64,000 bases of DNA from Microbacterium oxydans. GTDB taxonomy: Bacteria; Actinomycetota; Actinomycetes; Actinomycetales; Microbacteriaceae. A model generated the notes under the pieces. That model had not been told where the DNA came from. It ran no database searches and saw only the letters and a list, made by a program, of their open reading frames with translations. Each line of letters starts with the position of its first letter. The stretch's first letter is position 1. This document shows positions 62,508 through 64,000 of this stretch, one piece after another. The DNA lies in the NCBI RefSeq assembly GCF_000956525.1, contig NZ_JYIW01000025.1:372001-436000 (forward strand). Reading direction: 5' to 3'. A program made the translations under genes and the position numbers.

Positions 62508-63317
62508 GTGCTGGAGAACCCCCGGTCCCCCCGAGTCCGTGCTGTCGCGAAGCTGACGAAGCGCAGTGCGCGCACCGAGACAGGTCTGTTCCTTCTCGAA
62601 GGACCGCAGGCCGTCAGAGAGGCGCTCACCTACCTGCCCGACTCGATCGTCGAACTCTTCGCGACGCCGAACGGGTGGGAGAAGCATCCCGACATCCGCG
62701 CGAAGGCGGCGGATGCCGATGTCGATGTCGAGTACGTCACGGAGTACGTCCTGAACGCGATGGCCGACACGGTCACACCGCAAGGGCTCGTCGCCGTGGT
62801 GCGGCAGACGCCGACGTCCGTGCGCGACATCTTCGCCGCGAAGCCGCGTCTCGTCGCGATCTGCCAGGAGGTGCGTGATCCCGGCAACCTCGGCACGATC
62901 ATCCGGGCAGCGGACGCCGCCGGTGCCGATGCCGTCGTGCTGACCGGTCGGACCGTCGACCCGTACAACCCCAAGGTCGTCCGCGCCACGACCGGCTCGC
63001 TCTTCCATCTGCCGGTGGCGATCGCCGGCGAGCTCTCGGATGTCGTCGACCGCGCGCACGCCGCAGGGCTCCGCATCCTCGCCGCCGACGTCAAAGGCGA
63101 TGACCTGCTCGCGGCTCGTGCCGAAGGCGTGCTCGCCGAGCCGACCGCCTGGCTGTTCGGAAACGAGGCCCGTGGGCTCGAGGACGATGCGCTCGACCTC
63201 GCCGACCGCGTGCTGAAGCTGCCGATCTTCGGGCGGGCGGAGTCCCTGAACCTCGCCACCGCGGCGAGCGTGTGCCTGTATGAGAGTGCGTTCTCGCAGC
63301 GCGCAGCCGCTGGCTGA
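62508..63317 (+). CDS. TrmH/SpoU-family 2'-O-ribose RNA methyltransferase
   Basis: 269 residues. N-terminal substrate-binding domain (LENPRSPRVRAVAKLTKRSARTETGLFLLEGPQAVREAL), then the SPOUT knot: EVRDPGNLGTIIRAADAAGADAVVL, NPKVVRATTGSLFHLPV, AWLFGNEARGLEDDAL and the C-terminal IPI-like LKLPIFGRAESLNLATAASVCLYE. It methylates a ribose in 23S rRNA or tRNA; the usual neighbourhood (L20) favours rRNA. Often sits before pheST, which is not seen here. Confidence 0.92.
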   Translation: MLENPRSPRVRAVAKLTKRSARTETGLFLLEGPQAVREALTYLPDSIVELFATPNGWEKHPDIRAKAADADVDVEYVTEYVLNAMADTVTPQGLVAVVRQTPTSVRDIFAAKPRLVAICQEVRDPGNLGTIIRAADAAGADAVVLTGRTVDPYNPKVVRATTGSLFHLPVAIAGELSDVVDRAHAAGLRILAADVKGDDLLAARAEGVLAEPTAWLFGNEARGLEDDALDLADRVLKLPIFGRAESLNLATAASVCLYESAFSQRAAAG

Positions 63318-63341
63318 TCTGTTGGGCGAGGGGCGGAGTCG

Positions 63342-64000
63342 ATGAGGATTCTGATCGTGGAGGACGACGAACGCGTCGCCGCCGCTCTCGATGCGTTCCT
63401 CGCGCGTTCCGGATACGCCACGGTGCGTGCCGCTGACGGCGCACAGGCGTTGGATCTGCTGGGCGCCGACACCGAGGTGGTGCTGCTCGACCTCGGGCTG
63501 CCCGACGTGGACGGGATCGACCTCTGCCGGCGCATCCGCGGTCGCTCCGATGTCCCGATCGTCGTGGTGACGGCGCGCAGTCAGGTCACCGAGCGCATCA
63601 AGGGGCTTCGTGCCGGCGCGGATGACTTCGTCGTCAAGCCGTACGACGTGCACGAGTTGCTGGCCAGGATCGAGGCGGTGACGAGGAGGTCGCGGCCGGT
63701 GCATGCGGTCTCCGAGACCCAGGTCTCGGTGCTCGACGGCGACGTGCGGATCGACCTCGTCGCACGGCAGCTCCTGGTCGACGGCATCACGGTCGATCTC
63801 ACTCGCAAGGAATTCGACATCATCGCCGTGCTCGCGCGCTATCCCGGCGTCGCGGTCCCGAAGGAGCGGCTGATCCGCGAGGTGTGGAACACCGACTGGC
63901 GCGGCTTCGGACACTCGCTCGAGGTGCACGTGGGAGCGATCAGACGCAAGATCGGCGACCGCACGCTCATCGAGACCGTGCGGGGCGTCGGCTATCGGCT
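63342..64000 (+). CDS. OmpR/PhoB-family response regulator (truncated by window end)
   Basis: 219 codons visible. Receiver domain: LIVEDDERV, phospho-acceptor in VVLLDLGLPDVDG (Asp50), Lys99 in DFVVKPYDVHELLAR. C-terminal winged HTH: VDLTRKEFDIIAVLARYPGVAVPKERLIREVW … HSLEVHVGAIRRKIGD … TVRGVGYR, missing only the last residues. A histidine kinase gene probably follows outside the window. Confidence 0.93.
   Translation, partial: MRILIVEDDERVAAALDAFLARSGYATVRAADGAQALDLLGADTEVVLLDLGLPDVDGIDLCRRIRGRSDVPIVVVTARSQVTERIKGLRAGADDFVVKPYDVHELLARIEAVTRRSRPVHAVSETQVSVLDGDVRIDLVARQLLVDGITVDLTRKEFDIIAVLARYPGVAVPKERLIREVWNTDWRGFGHSLEVHVGAIRRKIGDRTLIETVRGVGYR

Overview
The window reads as a chromosomal segment of a high-GC actinobacterium, most likely a Microbacterium or close Microbacteriaceae relative. 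The evidence is GC-rich codon use, actinobacterial gene orders (prfB–ftsE–ftsX–smpB, infC–rpmI–rplT beside a DUF1844 gene, hisC–hisB–hisH–priA, a Flp/Tad locus of the mycobacterial type), an acyl-CoA carboxylase with an epsilon subunit, and many start codons lying 6–7 bases downstream of a TANNNT -10 element (leaderless-mRNA style). I saw no insertion sequence, prophage, CRISPR array or rRNA. The genus is inference; the actinobacterial assignment is solid.

Layout. 1–5250: mannitol PTS operon on the minus strand (IIB, HPr, enzyme I, partial mtlA), a divergent PRD/EIIA regulator and a second HPr. 5315–9312: phosphohexomutase, purine nucleoside phosphorylase and an LpdA-like flavoprotein. 9313–11272: terminator, a four-copy short repeat array and the biotin carboxylase/BCCP subunit. 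11351–13275: Maf and an RNA methyltransferase, divergent from one tiny promoter region. 13330–16215: response regulator, histidine kinase and a kinase-like membrane protein. 16442–20789: ROK regulator and GH38 alpha-mannosidase. 20826–22636: acyl-CoA carboxylase epsilon and beta subunits. 22740–28088: an uncharacterised membrane protein, a LicC-like nucleotidyltransferase with an attenuator-like leader, and an ABC exporter pair whose ATPase carries a long histone-H1-like N-terminus.

28130–36768: DUF3039 protein, nicotinate phosphoribosyltransferase, murI–rph–rdgB, a CDF transporter, the NHEJ pair ligD/ku, and a DedA protein, followed by tRNA-Leu(UAG). 37062–41512: seven-gene Flp/Tad pilus locus. 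41515–45160: MFS transporter divergent from a ChrB-like regulator with a palindromic operator, Nudix hydrolase, second MFS. 45265–51472: prfB, two tandemly duplicated DUF2510 membrane proteins, ftsEX, smpB. 51512–54768: S9 peptidase, lexA, and a divergent LysM protein under a probable LexA box (a likely SOS division inhibitor). 54828–60380: histidine genes interrupted by an oppositely oriented Pro/Ala-rich MinD-like ATPase, then SseB. 60415–64000: DUF1844, infC (ATC start codon, long leader)–rpmI–rplT, an rRNA methyltransferase, and a truncated OmpR-type response regulator.

How the parts connect: PEP-dependent sugar uptake is controlled by the PRD regulator; AccA/AccD/AccE supply malonyl- or longer acyl-CoA precursors for lipids; the FtsEX–SmpB–PrfB block couples cell-wall remodelling and translation quality control; LexA, the LysM protein, LigD and Ku form a DNA-damage theme; and the Tad locus would build a surface pilus. 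I found no clearly new multi-gene defence or metabolic system. The most unusual items are the histone-tailed ABC ATPase, the three-part signalling operon, the MinD-like ATPase lodged among his genes, and the density of leaderless and divergent overlapping promoters.
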